Below, in pieces: positions 1 to 9,425 of a DNA stretch of 64,000 nt. The stretch lies in contig NC_012483.1 in assembly GCF_000022565.1 (NCBI RefSeq), positions 868,001 through 932,000 on the forward strand. The letters are read 5' to 3'. This stretch comes from Acidobacterium capsulatum ATCC 51196 (GTDB lineage: Bacteria > Acidobacteriota > Terriglobia > Terriglobales > Acidobacteriaceae). The position numbers and the translations under genes were made by a program. Within the stretch, counting starts at the first letter, position 1, and the number at the start of each line of letters is the position of its first letter. The notes under the pieces were generated by a model that saw nothing but the letters and a program-made list of their open reading frames with translations, had not been told where the DNA came from and searched no databases.

Positions 1-304
1 GGCAAAGATAAGCGATCGGAGGAACGCCCAGCAACGAGGCCGCAATCATCGCCTCGCCGGGGTCATGAATCGCATCCGAGGAGGCAATCAGAAAGCTGCA
101 GCCGGCCAGCAGAAGCGCGGAAACGCCCAGCACACTCTGCCACGCCACATCCTGAACCGCGATTTGCGCGGTGAAATGCAGCAGAACAAATATCCAGCCG
201 AGGGTCCAGTAGCGAATGCGAGGCATGGAACGGCGGCGCTGAATGACCGCAAAAACGAGCACCAGCAGGCCAACAATAAGAATGTCCAGCAGCGATTCCT
301 GCAT
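1..304 (-). CDS. N-terminal part of a multi-pass membrane protein (runs off window)
   Basis: Reading the minus strand from an ATG at 304 gives an open frame to the window edge with no stop. It starts MQESLLDILIVGLLVLVFAV. About 100 residues are visible, with three hydrophobic stretches (residues about 5-20, 37-55 and 60-75) separated by short basic turns. This pattern is like the N-terminal sensor region of membrane-bound signalling proteins such as diguanylate cyclases or histidine kinases, but no catalytic domain is inside the window, so the function is unknown. The gene points away from the tRNA-Val at 565-641. Confidence 0.6.
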   Translation of the reverse strand, partial: MQESLLDILIVGLLVLVFAVIQRRRSMPRIRYWTLGWIFVLLHFTAQIAVQDVAWQSVLGVSALLLAGCSFLIASSDAIHDPGEAMIAASLLGVPPIAYLC

Positions 305-564
305 CAAGTTTCTGACCCGCTATCGTTCCAGGATGGAATGACCCGCCTCCAGTCCAAGTTACCGAAGAGTAGTCCCATCCGTTACTAACAGCAATGAAAC
401 AAAAGTGTTAGCAGTCATTATGATGCGCTTTTGATTGAAAATCTGTCAGCCTCAGAAGAAATACCCACGGATTTTCGCCAGCTCGCGCCCGGCAAGAATG
501 TACCCCTCTCAAGCACGCTGGAAATGCGCAAATCAGACCATCAGAGGCAGCATAGGTAGGAATT

Positions 565-641
<77 letters not shown>

Positions 642-695
642 GGTAAGGCCTTGAGGCAAGCCAATCCGGAGACCGGAAGGTGCAAGAGCAGTCTA

Positions 696-890
696 TCAGC
701 AAATCCGGGTGCCACGGATGGGAATGACTTTCGCCCGGCCTTGTCTAGGCGCGATCCGGGACACCGGCAGGATTGGAGGCTGAAGCCGCTCGCTGCGGCA
801 GAAAAAGTAATAACGCAGCAGCAGCCAGCCCAACAAAGCCAGGTTCAGCAGCAGAACAACGCAGATCAAGGGAAAAAGGAATGCAAGCAC
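696..890 (-). CDS. possible small single-pass membrane protein
   Basis: A 64-codon ORF starting MLAFLFPLICVVLLLNLALL. It has one strong N-terminal membrane helix (about residues 2-27) followed by a short polar, basic tail, the usual composition of a small inner-membrane protein. It lies between tRNA-Val and the divergent hpnK-like gene and overlaps no better candidate. No clear Shine-Dalgarno sequence precedes the ATG and the family is not recognised, so it may be chance. Confidence 0.35.
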   Translation of the reverse strand: MLAFLFPLICVVLLLNLALLGWLLLRYYFFCRSERLQPPILPVSRIAPRQGRAKVIPIRGTRIC

Positions 891-1013
891 AAAAGTTTAA
901 AACCGTGGTTGCATCCTAGCGATTGCCGGGCAGCTTTTGTATCCCACTTTGGATTGTTACTTTCGAGTCCGCTCACCCGGCGGCTCCCAGGCGATGGTCG
1001 CACTCTCCATCTC

Positions 1014-1898
1014 ATGCCGCGCAACCTGATAGACTCGGCTGGCGTGCGCCGCCTCATTCTCAATGCTGACGATTTTGGCCTCACTCCGGGTGTCAACCGC
1101 TCCATCCTGGAGCTGGCACAGACCGGGGTGCTGACCTCGGCGACCCTCATGGCCACCGGCGAGGCGTTTTCGCAGGCTGTCGCGGAGTCCGCTTCCGCCG
1201 CTGAGCTTGGCGTCGGCTGCCATGTGGTTTTGCTGGACGGCCAATCCGCCGCCCCGCCCGAAGCGATTCCCACGCTGGCCAGCCCCCAGGGCCAGCTTCG
1301 CCCCACGCTTGGCCAGTTTGCGCGTGATCTTTACCTGGGCCGCATTGCCTCCGAACACATCGAGGCCGAGGCCGTCGCCCAGATTCAGCGCCTCCATCAG
1401 GCGGGCGTACGCGTCACCCACGTGGACACACACAAACACACGCACCTCTTCCCTGCCGTGCTGCGCCCTTTGCTGCGCGCAGCGATGCGCTGCGGCATCC
1501 GTGCCATTCGCAATCCCTTTGAGCCCTCGTGGGCCATCGCCGTCACGCCCGGCGCCTCCACCGTGCGCCGCGTCCAGATCGGCATTCTCAACCGCAATCA
1601 CGAGACCTTCACGCGGCTGGTGCGGCAGGCTGGCCTCGCCACGACCGACGGAGCCATCGGCGTGCTGGCCACCGGCGTGCTCGACGCGCCGATCCTGCAC
1701 CGGCTGCTCACCGCCATGCCCCCGGGTACCTGGGAGCTGGTCTGCCATCCCGGGTATGAAGACACCGCACTGGCCTCGGTGCGCACCCGCCTCCGCGCTT
1801 CCCGTGCTATCGAGCACCAGGCCCTGCTCATCACCGTCCCCGATTTTCCCGGCATCGAGCGCATTTCCTTCGGCCATCTCACCGGAGCGCGGCCATGA
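1014..1898 (+). CDS. hpnK: HpnK/ChbG (YdjC) family carbohydrate deacetylase
   Basis: A 294-residue protein of the YdjC/ChbG metal-dependent deacetylase family, which includes HpnK, proposed to deacetylate the N-acetylglucosamine head group of bacteriohopanetetrol glycoside. The metal-binding signature NADDFG is at residues 17-22, and the histidine-rich HVDTHKHTHLFP segment and a late CHPGY motif are also present. The ATG at 1014 is chosen because upstream codons of the frame lack family character. It lies 67 bp before bshA on the same strand. hpnI, the glycosyltransferase of the same pathway, is in this window at 55.9 kb, which supports the HpnK reading, but a deacetylase acting on another N-acetyl sugar is not excluded. 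Confidence 0.8.
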   Translation: MPRNLIDSAGVRRLILNADDFGLTPGVNRSILELAQTGVLTSATLMATGEAFSQAVAESASAAELGVGCHVVLLDGQSAAPPEAIPTLASPQGQLRPTLGQFARDLYLGRIASEHIEAEAVAQIQRLHQAGVRVTHVDTHKHTHLFPAVLRPLLRAAMRCGIRAIRNPFEPSWAIAVTPGASTVRRVQIGILNRNHETFTRLVRQAGLATTDGAIGVLATGVLDAPILHRLLTAMPPGTWELVCHPGYEDTALASVRTRLRASRAIEHQALLITVPDFPGIERISFGHLTGARP

Positions 1899-1965
1899 GC
1901 CGGCTCCGGACTTTTGCATCGGACTGCCCTCAGGCCGCGTCCAACCAAACAACGAGCGAGACCCT

Positions 1966-3126
1966 ATGAAGATCGGCATTACCTGCTATCCCACCTACGG
2001 CGGCAGCGGCGTCGTCGCCACCGAACTCGGCATCGAGCTGGCCGCCAGCGGGCACGAAGTCCACTTCATCACCTATTCGCAGCCCTTTCGACTCACCGGG
2101 CGCGAAGAGGGCATCTTTTATCACGAGGTGCCGGTCTCAAACTATCCGCTCTTTGACTTTCCGCCCTACTCGCTGGCGCTGGCCTCGCGCATGTGCGACG
2201 TGGCCGACTACTACAAGCTCGACCTGCTGCACGTCCACTACGCCATTCCGCATGCCATCTCGGCCTTTCTGGCCCGCGAAATGCTCGCCAAGCGCGGCCT
2301 GCATATCCCCATCGTGACCACGCTGCACGGCACTGACATTACGCTGGTGGGCGCGGACCAGTCCTACCTGCCCATCACTCGCTTCGGCATTGAAGAGAGC
2401 GACGGCGTCACCGCCATCTCGGAGTACCTCAAGCGCCGCACCCTCGAGGAGTTCCGCGTGCAGGCCGAGATCGCCGTGATCCCCAACTTCGTCAACTGCG
2501 ATGTCTACGAGCCGCTCAAGCCCGAGGTACGCGAAGCCGCCCGCGCCCGCTTTGCCCCGGCGAACGAGCCGCTGCTGGTGCATCTGTCGAATTTCCGCCC
2601 GGTCAAGCGCGCGCCTGACGCCGTGCTGATCTTTGCCGAGATCGTTAAACACACGCCCGCGCACCTGCTGCTGATCGGCGACGGCCCTGACCGCTCGGTG
2701 GTCGAGTGGCTGGCCAAGCGTCACAAGATTCAGGACCGCGTCCACTTCCTCGGCAAGCAGAACAGCGTGAGCGAACTGCTGCCCCTGGCCGACCTGATGC
2801 TGATGCCGAGCGAGCTCGAATCCTTTGGCCTGGCTTCACTGGAAGCCATGGCCTGCCGCGTACCCGCTATCGCCACCAACGTGGGCGGCATCCCTGAGCT
2901 GATTGACCACGGCATCAACGGGCTGCTCTACGAGGTCGGCGATGTGGAGTCGATGGCCAAAGGCGCGCTCGATCTGCTCGAAAGCCCGGCCCGGCTCGAC
3001 GCCATGGCCACGGCCGCGCGCCAGACCGCGCAAACACGCTTCTGCGCGCATAAGATCATTCCGCTGTATGAGAAGTTTTACGACGACGTGCTCGAGCGCG
3101 CCGGCAAACCTGCGGCTCGTAGCTGA
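1966..3126 (+). CDS. bshA: N-acetyl-alpha-D-glucosaminyl L-malate synthase BshA
   Basis: A GT4-family retaining glycosyltransferase of 386 residues, the usual length for BshA, which joins UDP-GlcNAc to L-malate in the first step of bacillithiol synthesis in the cytoplasm. The start MKIGITCYPTYGGSGVVATE is the typical BshA N-terminus. The C-terminal domain has the nucleotide-sugar motif ELESFGLASLEAMAC (the EX7E pattern) and GGIPELIDHG. The ATG at 1966 begins the conserved N-terminus. Its last 49 bp overlap the 3' end of the histidine kinase gene on the opposite strand. The bshB and bshC partners are not in the window. Confidence 0.92.
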   Translation: MKIGITCYPTYGGSGVVATELGIELAASGHEVHFITYSQPFRLTGREEGIFYHEVPVSNYPLFDFPPYSLALASRMCDVADYYKLDLLHVHYAIPHAISAFLAREMLAKRGLHIPIVTTLHGTDITLVGADQSYLPITRFGIEESDGVTAISEYLKRRTLEEFRVQAEIAVIPNFVNCDVYEPLKPEVREAARARFAPANEPLLVHLSNFRPVKRAPDAVLIFAEIVKHTPAHLLLIGDGPDRSVVEWLAKRHKIQDRVHFLGKQNSVSELLPLADLMLMPSELESFGLASLEAMACRVPAIATNVGGIPELIDHGINGLLYEVGDVESMAKGALDLLESPARLDAMATAARQTAQTRFCAHKIIPLYEKFYDDVLERAGKPAARS

Positions 3127-4436
3127 TCGGGCAGGCTGCCCGGCTCGCTGTCCACCGGCATCTCCATGATGACGCGCGTGCCGCGCCCCGGCCGGCTCAC
3201 CACGTTGAAGTGGGCCGCGCCGCCAAACAGCACTTCCAGCCGCTCGCGCACATTGCGCATGCCCACGCCATTGCCGGTACGCATACCGGCCGGCCGCTGA
3301 CTGCTCGCTGCCACGCCCACGCCATCGTCTTCCACTTCGAGAATGAAGCGGTCGCCCTCCAGGCGGCTGCGCAGCGTGACCGTGCCGCCATGAATGCGCG
3401 GCTCCAGCCCATGCTTGATACTGTTCTCCACCAGCGGCTGCAGCAGCATGCTCGGCACGGGCAGCTCCAGCGTGCGCGCATCAATTTCCTTGACTACGCG
3501 CAGCTTGTCCGTGCCGAAACGCACCACCTCGATACCCAGATAATCCTCGGTGAAGCGCAGTTCCTCGCGAAACGCGACAAACGAATCATGATCCTTGAGC
3601 AGCGCCCGCAAAATGTTGGCGAGCTTCACAATCATCTCGCGCGCCTGGTCCGGGTCGCGCCGCACCAGTGAGCCAATCGAGTTCAGTGTGTTGAACAGAA
3701 AGTGAGGATTGATCTGCCGCTGCAGCGCGTCAAGCCGCGCCTCCAGCAGCAGCCGCTTCTGCTCCTTGAGCGACTGCTCAATGCGCACCGCATTCCATAT
3801 CTTCAGCGGAATGCCCACGACCATCGTTGCGCACGCCCACACCGCGATCGTGATGTACCAGCTCGGTTCCGGCAGGGCGAACAGCTCATGCGGATAGCGC
3901 ATGGCCAACCACCAGTGGATCACCTGCAGGGCAATGATCAGCATCATCAGCAGAATCTGCCGGTCAAAGCGCGGCTTGCGCAGGTTGCGCCGCACCCACT
4001 GGTAAATGCTCAGATCAATGAACGGCGAGAACGACCAGATCTCGTCCTTCTCTACAAACCAACTGAAGACACCGGCAATCAGCGCCACGCCCACGTCAAA
4101 TGGCAGCGCCAGAAATTCATGATGCAGCACCGCCGGCAACGCCAGCAGACACGCGCCCGCCGTCGCCGCGGCCGGCCCCAGCAGGATGCCCAGCAGAATG
4201 CAGGTCTCAAAGGAAATATCCGCGGCATAAAAATTGGCCACGTTAAAACGAACCCACACGCCCAGGCTCAGCGGCACGCAGATGAACGCCAGCAGGCCCA
4301 GCGTCTGCGCCGTCGTGCGCCGCTCGGCAAACAGCAGATCCACAAAGGCGCGCGAACGCGCCAGCGCGCTTGACACGGCCGCCGCCACGCCCAGCTTGAC
4401 GAGCAGCGTAATCCATATGAGTTTGGGCTCGACCAC
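3078..4436 (-). CDS. LytS/YehU-type membrane sensor histidine kinase
   Basis: A 452-residue membrane kinase. Residues about 1-210 hold six or so hydrophobic segments, resembling the 5TM-LYT sensor region. The His_kinase segment follows with LDALQRQINPHFLFNTLNSI (phospho-acceptor candidate H245), then an N-box (LQPLVENSIKHGLEP) and glycine motifs (EDDGVGV, GVGMRNVRERL) of the HATPase domain. Kinases of this class pair with LytTR response regulators. No response regulator is adjacent, so the partner is unknown. The 3' end overlaps bshA convergently by 49 bp. Confidence 0.88.
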   Translation of the reverse strand: MVEPKLIWITLLVKLGVAAAVSSALARSRAFVDLLFAERRTTAQTLGLLAFICVPLSLGVWVRFNVANFYAADISFETCILLGILLGPAAATAGACLLALPAVLHHEFLALPFDVGVALIAGVFSWFVEKDEIWSFSPFIDLSIYQWVRRNLRKPRFDRQILLMMLIIALQVIHWWLAMRYPHELFALPEPSWYITIAVWACATMVVGIPLKIWNAVRIEQSLKEQKRLLLEARLDALQRQINPHFLFNTLNSIGSLVRRDPDQAREMIVKLANILRALLKDHDSFVAFREELRFTEDYLGIEVVRFGTDKLRVVKEIDARTLELPVPSMLLQPLVENSIKHGLEPRIHGGTVTLRSRLEGDRFILEVEDDGVGVAASSQRPAGMRTGNGVGMRNVRERLEVLFGGAAHFNVVSRPGRGTRVIMEMPVDSEPGSLPDQLRAAGLPARSSTSS

Positions 4437-4468
4437 GCTCTTACTTTACTCGCAGCGGTTTGACGCTG

Positions 4469-4513
4469 GCCGTTCCATCCCTGGCCGCTTCATCCCTGAC
4501 CGCTCCACCACGA
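4469..4513. repeat. three tandem 15-bp units upstream of ribA
   Basis: Units GCCGTTCCATCCCTG, GCCGCTTCATCCCTG and ACCGCTCCACCACGA lie end to end 22 bp before the ribA start. Nearly the same unit is found three times at 61300-61344, upstream of an unrelated membrane protein gene. Confidence 0.75.
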
Positions 4514-4535
4514 ACAATCTTTCGTTCCATATAGA

Positions 4536-5189
4536 ATGGAAAGTATGCCATTTTCCAGCGTTCGTAAGGTGGCCGACGCCGACTTCCCCACTCGCTGGGG
4601 ACACTTCCGCATTCTCGGCTTTGAGGGCGTCGTCGAAAATCCTGTGCCCTGCCAGGACGGTACGCCCGTGCCTGACCGGAAGGTGGAAGGAGCGGTCGCG
4701 CTGGTCATGGGCGACATCCACTCCGCGCCGCCGCTCGTGCGCATTCACTCCCAATGCCTCACCGGAGACGTCTTCCACTCGCTGCGCTGCGACTGCCGCC
4801 TGCAACTCGAGCTTGCCCTGCGCAAAATCACCGAGGCTGGCGCCGGCATTCTGCTCTATGAGCAGCAGGAGGGCCGCGGCATCGGCCTGATGGCGAAACT
4901 CAAAGCCTATGAGTTGCAGGACCAGGGCCTCGACACCGTGGAAGCCAACGTCGAGCTCGGCTTCAAGGCCGACTGCCGCGAATTTGAGCTGCCTGCCGCC
5001 GTACTGCAACTGCTTGAGGTCGAGGCCGTGCGCCTCATCACCAACAATCCTGAAAAGGTGCAGGCCATGGAAACGGCAGGCATCCGCGTCGTCGAGCGCG
5101 TCTCGGCCGAGGTGCCCGCCGAAGAAACCTTCGAGCGCTACCTCAAGGTCAAGCAGGAGAAGATGGGCCACATCCTCGAAGGCGTGTAA
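4536..5189 (+). CDS. ribA: GTP cyclohydrolase II
   Basis: A 217-residue stand-alone GTP cyclohydrolase II, which opens the imidazole ring of GTP in the first committed step of riboflavin synthesis. The zinc ligands C74, C85 and C87 lie in HSQCLTGDVFHSLRCDC, with the spacing found in E. coli RibA, and the QEGRGIG loop follows. No RibB (DHBP synthase) domain is fused. ATG codons at 4536 and 4545 are both possible; the second gives MPFSSVRKV. No FMN riboswitch is seen in the 100 bp upstream, which instead holds 15-bp tandem repeats. Confidence 0.93.
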   Translation: MESMPFSSVRKVADADFPTRWGHFRILGFEGVVENPVPCQDGTPVPDRKVEGAVALVMGDIHSAPPLVRIHSQCLTGDVFHSLRCDCRLQLELALRKITEAGAGILLYEQQEGRGIGLMAKLKAYELQDQGLDTVEANVELGFKADCREFELPAAVLQLLEVEAVRLITNNPEKVQAMETAGIRVVERVSAEVPAEETFERYLKVKQEKMGHILEGV

Positions 5190-5364
5190 GCGGCTCGCTC
5201 TGCGAGTTCATTTGCCTGTCTATTGGAACGGCTCATCCAGTCCAGTACCTCGCTCTTCGCGTCGAAGCCGCACATTCTCCACGCCCCAGCCCACTTCGCA
5301 AACGCCCGTCACTCGTGATAAACAGTGAAGTGCCTCCGGCACAGGAAGGTTTGCAAGTCCGCGC

Positions 5365-7320
5365 ATGGCTGTGCCCATTCATCCTCCTGTCCCATTCGTT
5401 CCCGTTCTCGCAGCCGCGCTCCCTGTCTACGCGGAACCGGCCCACTTCTCTGCCCTCTCCATGGCTGTGCTGTCGGTGCTCATCGTGGCCTCGGCCGCGC
5501 TCTTCTGGGCGCGCTTCGGCAAGGTGGTCACGGTGCTGCGCGCCGCCAAGCCCGACGCGGACTTCTCCCTGCACCCCATCGGCAAGCGCGTCCGCGACTT
5601 TGTGTGGGAGGTTCTTTGCCAGGGCAAAGTCATCCAGGAACGGCCCATCCCGGGCCTCGCGCATGCCTTTGTCTTCTGGGGATTTCTCGCCTTCGCGCTC
5701 GTCTCGCTCAACCACTTCGCCTCAGGCTATAACCTTGGCTTTCTCTCGGCACACGGCGTTATCGGCGGCTTCTACCTTTACTTCGCCGCCCTCTTCGCGC
5801 TGCTCGTCGCCGTGGGAATCACCTGGCTCTTCATCCGCCGCTTCTTTCTGCGGCCACGCTACTTTGGCAGCAAGCTATCGTATGAATCGGGCGTCATCGC
5901 GGGCCTCATCTTCCTGCTCATGGCCACCTACCTCGCGGCCTTTTTCACTCCGGCCGGATCCACGGCGGCCGTCGCGCTGTGGTGGGTGCATGCGCTCACC
6001 ATTCTTGCGTTTCTGCCGCTGATTCCGCACACCAAGCACCTGCACCTGATCCTCAGCCCGGCGACGGTCTTTCTTTCGCGCGGCGAGTTCAGCCGCATTC
6101 CGCCGCTGGTCGGCGATGAAGACTTCGGCCTCGTCACCGGCAAAGACGTAACGAAGCTCGCGGCGCTGCAAGCCTACTCCTGCGTGGAGTGCGGCCGCTG
6201 CACCGAGCACTGCCCGGCCAACAACACCGGCAAAGAGCTGAACCCGAAGCAGATCGTGCTCGGGCTGCGCAGCTATCTCAACACGCAGGGCCCGGCCAGC
6301 GAAGAACCGATCGTCGATGGCAAATATGAGACGCTCCATTCCATCTTTCAATGCACCACCTGCGGCGCCTGCGAATACCAGTGCCCGGTCGGCATCGAGC
6401 ATCTGCCGCTCATCATCGGCATGCGCCGCGGCACCGTCAACACCGGCGTGTGGGAGGACGATTACGGCGCCAAGCTCTTTCACACCCTCGAGCGCAACGG
6501 CAACACGCTGGGCATGAGCGCGAGCGAACGCGACAAGTTCATCCAGCACGCCGAGCTGCCCATCTTCGACGGCACGCAGGAGTATTGCCTGTGGCTCGGC
6601 TGCATGGGCGCGTATGACCCCAAGGGCCGCGAAATCATCACGTCCTTCGCACAGGTCATGCGTCATCTCGGAACAACTTTTGGCGTGCTCAAAAAGGAGC
6701 GCTGCACCGGCGACCCCGTCCGCCGTCTCGGCAACGACCTGCTCTTTCAGACGCTCGCCGAGCAGAACATCGAAAACCTCGCGCAAAACAAGGTGAAAAA
6801 GATCGTCACCATCTGCCCGCACTGCGTGCGCACCATGGCCAAAGACTGGCAGGAGTTTGGCGGCGTCACCGCGGAGATTGAGCATCACAGTGAGTTCATG
6901 GCCCGCCATCAAAACGCGCTGCCCAAAGCGGATTCCGGCAAAACCATCGTCTATCACGACCCCTGCTACCTGGGCCGCTATCGCGGCAGCTACGACCAGC
7001 CGCGCGAAGTGCTCGCCCGCTCCGGCACGGTGATTGACCCGCCGCGCAGCCATGAGCGCAGCTTTTGCTGCGGCGCCGGCGGCGGACTCGTCTTCCTCGG
7101 CGAAGAGCAGGGCGACCGCGTGAGCCACAATCGAGCGAAGGAACTCACCGCCACCGGAGCGCAGATTGTCGGCGCGGCCTGCCCCTTCTGCAACACCATG
7201 GTGCGCGATGCGCTCGCCGCCACCAGCGACGCACCGCCCGAACTGCTGGACATTGCGCAGATCGCTGCCCGCTCGCTCCAAAACTCATCCAATGCGCAGG
7301 AGAGTTCCGCATCAAGCTAA
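5365..7320 (+). CDS. membrane-bound Fe-S oxidoreductase, probable ETF:menaquinone oxidoreductase
   Basis: A 651-residue fusion of a membrane domain and a heterodisulfide-reductase-like Fe-S domain. Residues about 30-230 contain five hydrophobic helices with a HTKHLHL tail. Two 4Fe-4S motifs follow (C273, C276, C279, C283 and C330, C333, C336, C340), then two CCG-type cysteine-rich domains (DPCYLGRY, FCCGAGGG, CPFCNTM). This architecture next to etfB and etfA is known as an ETF:(mena)quinone oxidoreductase, passing electrons from acyl-CoA oxidation to the quinone pool. The gene is upstream of etfBA on the same strand, separated by 200 bp that include a REP-like palindrome. Confidence 0.85.
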   Translation: MAVPIHPPVPFVPVLAAALPVYAEPAHFSALSMAVLSVLIVASAALFWARFGKVVTVLRAAKPDADFSLHPIGKRVRDFVWEVLCQGKVIQERPIPGLAHAFVFWGFLAFALVSLNHFASGYNLGFLSAHGVIGGFYLYFAALFALLVAVGITWLFIRRFFLRPRYFGSKLSYESGVIAGLIFLLMATYLAAFFTPAGSTAAVALWWVHALTILAFLPLIPHTKHLHLILSPATVFLSRGEFSRIPPLVGDEDFGLVTGKDVTKLAALQAYSCVECGRCTEHCPANNTGKELNPKQIVLGLRSYLNTQGPASEEPIVDGKYETLHSIFQCTTCGACEYQCPVGIEHLPLIIGMRRGTVNTGVWEDDYGAKLFHTLERNGNTLGMSASERDKFIQHAELPIFDGTQEYCLWLGCMGAYDPKGREIITSFAQVMRHLGTTFGVLKKERCTGDPVRRLGNDLLFQTLAEQNIENLAQNKVKKIVTICPHCVRTMAKDWQEFGGVTAEIEHHSEFMARHQNALPKADSGKTIVYHDPCYLGRYRGSYDQPREVLARSGTVIDPPRSHERSFCCGAGGGLVFLGEEQGDRVSHNRAKELTATGAQIVGAACPFCNTMVRDALAATSDAPPELLDIAQIAARSLQNSSNAQESSASS

Positions 7321-7350
7321 GAGGTTTCTGTCTCCGATGGAACAAATTCT

Positions 7351-7377
7351 GTATCAGGGCACGGCTTCAGCCGTGCC
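7351..7377 (-). repeat. REP-like 27-bp palindromic repeat
   Basis: The minus strand reads GGCACGGCTGAAGCCGTGCC followed by CTGATAC. The palindromic core and fixed CTGATAC tail recur at 45245, 45590 and 54341. It lies in the gap between the Fe-S oxidoreductase and etfB. Confidence 0.7.
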
Positions 7378-7520
7378 GAAATAGCGCGAATCAGAAGTGG
7401 GGCTTTAGCCTCTGAGCAAAAGACGATCGAGCTCAAACAGCCATGAGGAGGACGAGCTTCGGCCCGTCCGGGAATGACCACAAAAGAGTGGGGTTCAAGC
7501 CCCCGAAGGAGTCCGCAAGC

Positions 7521-8291
7521 ATGAAAATCGTAGTCGCCATCAAACAGGTGCCGGTGCGTGATACCAACGTCCGCATCGGCCCCGACGGCAAATGGATCGA
7601 GGAGTCGGATCTCGAATACGAGATCAACGAGCCCGATGCCTACGCGCTCGAAGAGGCGTTGCAACTCAAGGATCAGCACGGCGCTGAGGTCATCGCGCTC
7701 TGCGCCGGCCCGGACCGCGCCGGCTCCATCATTCGTGAGGCGCTGGCCAAGGGCGCGGATCGCGCCATTCACATTGAGTGCGACGATCTCGGCACGCTCG
7801 ACACCCTGGGCGTCGCGCAGCGGCTTGCCGAAGCCGTCAAGACTGAGAGCCCTGACCTCATCCTCACCGGCCTGCAGTCAGACGATCTCGGCCTCGGCCA
7901 GACCGGCGTCGTCATGGCCGAAGTCCTGAACATTCCGCACTCCACCATCATCATGCACGTTGAGGTGGAGGGCGCTTCCATCAAGGTCAAGCGCGAGCTT
8001 GAAGACGGATGGTTCCAGCACATCCAGATGCCGCTGCCCGCGCTGCTCACCATTCAGTCGGGCATCCATCGCCTGCGCTATGCCACGCTCATGGGCATCA
8101 AAAAGGCGAAGACCAAGGAAGTGAAAAAGCTCACTCCCGCTGAACTGGGCGCAACCAGCGCCCCGGCCGTCGCGATTGACCGCGTTTACCTGCCCGAGAA
8201 AAAGAAACAGACACAGTTGCTCAAGGGTTCGCCTGCCGAAGCCGCGGCGCAACTGGTCGAAAAACTGAAGTATGAGGTGCGAGTGATATGA
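7521..8291 (+). CDS. etfB: electron transfer flavoprotein beta subunit
   Basis: A 256-residue EtfB starting [19 protein letters not shown], the canonical N-terminus. It carries the nucleotide-binding segment [11 protein letters not shown] and the ETF beta stretch VKRELEDGW. It binds AMP and pairs with EtfA as soluble acceptor of electrons from acyl-CoA dehydrogenases. The ATG at 7521 is chosen over upstream in-frame codons because it starts the conserved region. Its stop overlaps the etfA start in ATGA, so the two are translationally coupled. Confidence 0.95.
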   Translation: MKIVVAIKQVPVRDTNVRIGPDGKWIEESDLEYEINEPDAYALEEALQLKDQHGAEVIALCAGPDRAGSIIREALAKGADRAIHIECDDLGTLDTLGVAQRLAEAVKTESPDLILTGLQSDDLGLGQTGVVMAEVLNIPHSTIIMHVEVEGASIKVKRELEDGWFQHIQMPLPALLTIQSGIHRLRYATLMGIKKAKTKEVKKLTPAELGATSAPAVAIDRVYLPEKKKQTQLLKGSPAEAAAQLVEKLKYEVRVI

Positions 8292-9274
8292 GCGGAATTC
8301 TGGTCGTTCTGGAACATCGCAACGGCGCGTGGGCGCGCATGTCATGGGAGGCTATGGCCGCCGGGCAACAGCTCGCCGCCATCACCGGCGGCAACGTCTA
8401 CACCGCCGCTCTCGGCAGTGATCTCAGCGCCCTCACGCCCGAGGCCGCCAGCCATGGCGGAGCCAAACTGCACACGCTCGAAAGCCCGCAGCTTGCGCAT
8501 TACACGGCAGACGGCTACGTGCTGGCGCTTGAGCAGCTCATTCGTCAGCATCAGCCCGATTTCGTCGTCTTTCCGCACACCTATCAGGTGCGCGACTTCG
8601 CGCCGCGCCTGGCCACGCGCTTCGGGCAGGTGCTCATTCCTGACGTGATCGCGCTGCGCGGCGACGGCGGCACGCCCGTCTTCGTCCGGCAACTCATGCA
8701 AGGCAAGCTCAATGCCGACTACCGCAAGACCGGCGGTGGCCCCGGCTTTGTCTCCGTGCAGGCCGGCGCTTTCCGTGCGGAAGAGTCCGCCGCGCCCGCA
8801 CCCGCGGCCATGGAACCCTTCGCCCTTACGCTCGACGCGGCGCAGATTCGCACCCAGCCCGGCGAGCCCTTCCGCGAGTCCACGCAGACCGTCGATCTCG
8901 GCTCCGCCCCGGTGATCGTCTCGGTGGGCCGCGGCATCAAGGAGCAGGACAACATTCCGCTCGTACAAGCGCTTGCCGATGCTCTCGGCGCGGAGCTGGC
9001 CGCTTCGCGCCCCATCTGCGACAACGGCTGGCTGCCCATGGAGCGGCAGGTCGGCAGCTCGGGCCAGACCGTCGCGCCCAAGCTTTACCTGGCCGTCGGC
9101 ATCTCGGGCGCGATTCAGCACCTGGTCGGCATGAAGGGCTCCAAGGCCATCATTGCCATCAACAAGGACGAAAATGCCCCCATTTTTGAGGTGGCCGACT
9201 ATGGCATCGTGGGCGACCTCTTTGAGGTGGTGCCCGCGCTCACCGAGGCCGTGAAAAAGGCAAAATCCGCCTGA
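8288..9274 (+). CDS. etfA: electron transfer flavoprotein alpha subunit
   Basis: A 328-residue EtfA. The C-terminal FAD-binding domain is clear: [28 protein letters not shown] and [20 protein letters not shown] match the family signature. It overlaps etfB by 4 bp and is followed by a strong terminator at 9305-9339, closing the operon that begins with the Fe-S oxidoreductase. Confidence 0.96.
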   Translation: MSGILVVLEHRNGAWARMSWEAMAAGQQLAAITGGNVYTAALGSDLSALTPEAASHGGAKLHTLESPQLAHYTADGYVLALEQLIRQHQPDFVVFPHTYQVRDFAPRLATRFGQVLIPDVIALRGDGGTPVFVRQLMQGKLNADYRKTGGGPGFVSVQAGAFRAEESAAPAPAAMEPFALTLDAAQIRTQPGEPFRESTQTVDLGSAPVIVSVGRGIKEQDNIPLVQALADALGAELAASRPICDNGWLPMERQVGSSGQTVAPKLYLAVGISGAIQHLVGMKGSKAIIAINKDENAPIFEVADYGIVGDLFEVVPALTEAVKKAKSA

Positions 9275-9304
9275 TGCTCTAAAAAACCGCTTTACTCCAT
9301 TCCT

Positions 9305-9339
9305 CCGCCTGCCACATTTTTCACGGCAGGCGGATTTTT
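9305..9339 (+). terminator. Rho-independent terminator after etfA
   Basis: A 9-bp perfect stem, CCGCCTGCC (9305-9313) with GGCAGGCGG (9325-9333), loop of 11 nt, followed by A and five T. It lies 31 bp after the etfA stop. Confidence 0.85.
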
Positions 9340-9425
9340 ATCTTCCCTCCGGCAAGCCGAACGTATCTCCTATCCGTTACTCTGTTAGGGCAAGTTTTCA
9401 AGTCCCCTCCCGAGGAACGATCTTC

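Noticed and set aside
957-1979. Long minus-strand ORF (340 codons) opposite the deacetylase gene
   Set aside because: It is antisense to a well-supported family member and has no recognisable domain; long antisense frames are common in GC-rich genes.
5875-7281. Minus-strand ORF of 468 codons
   Set aside because: Antisense shadow of the Fe-S oxidoreductase; composition rich in Ala, Gly and Val with no family pattern.
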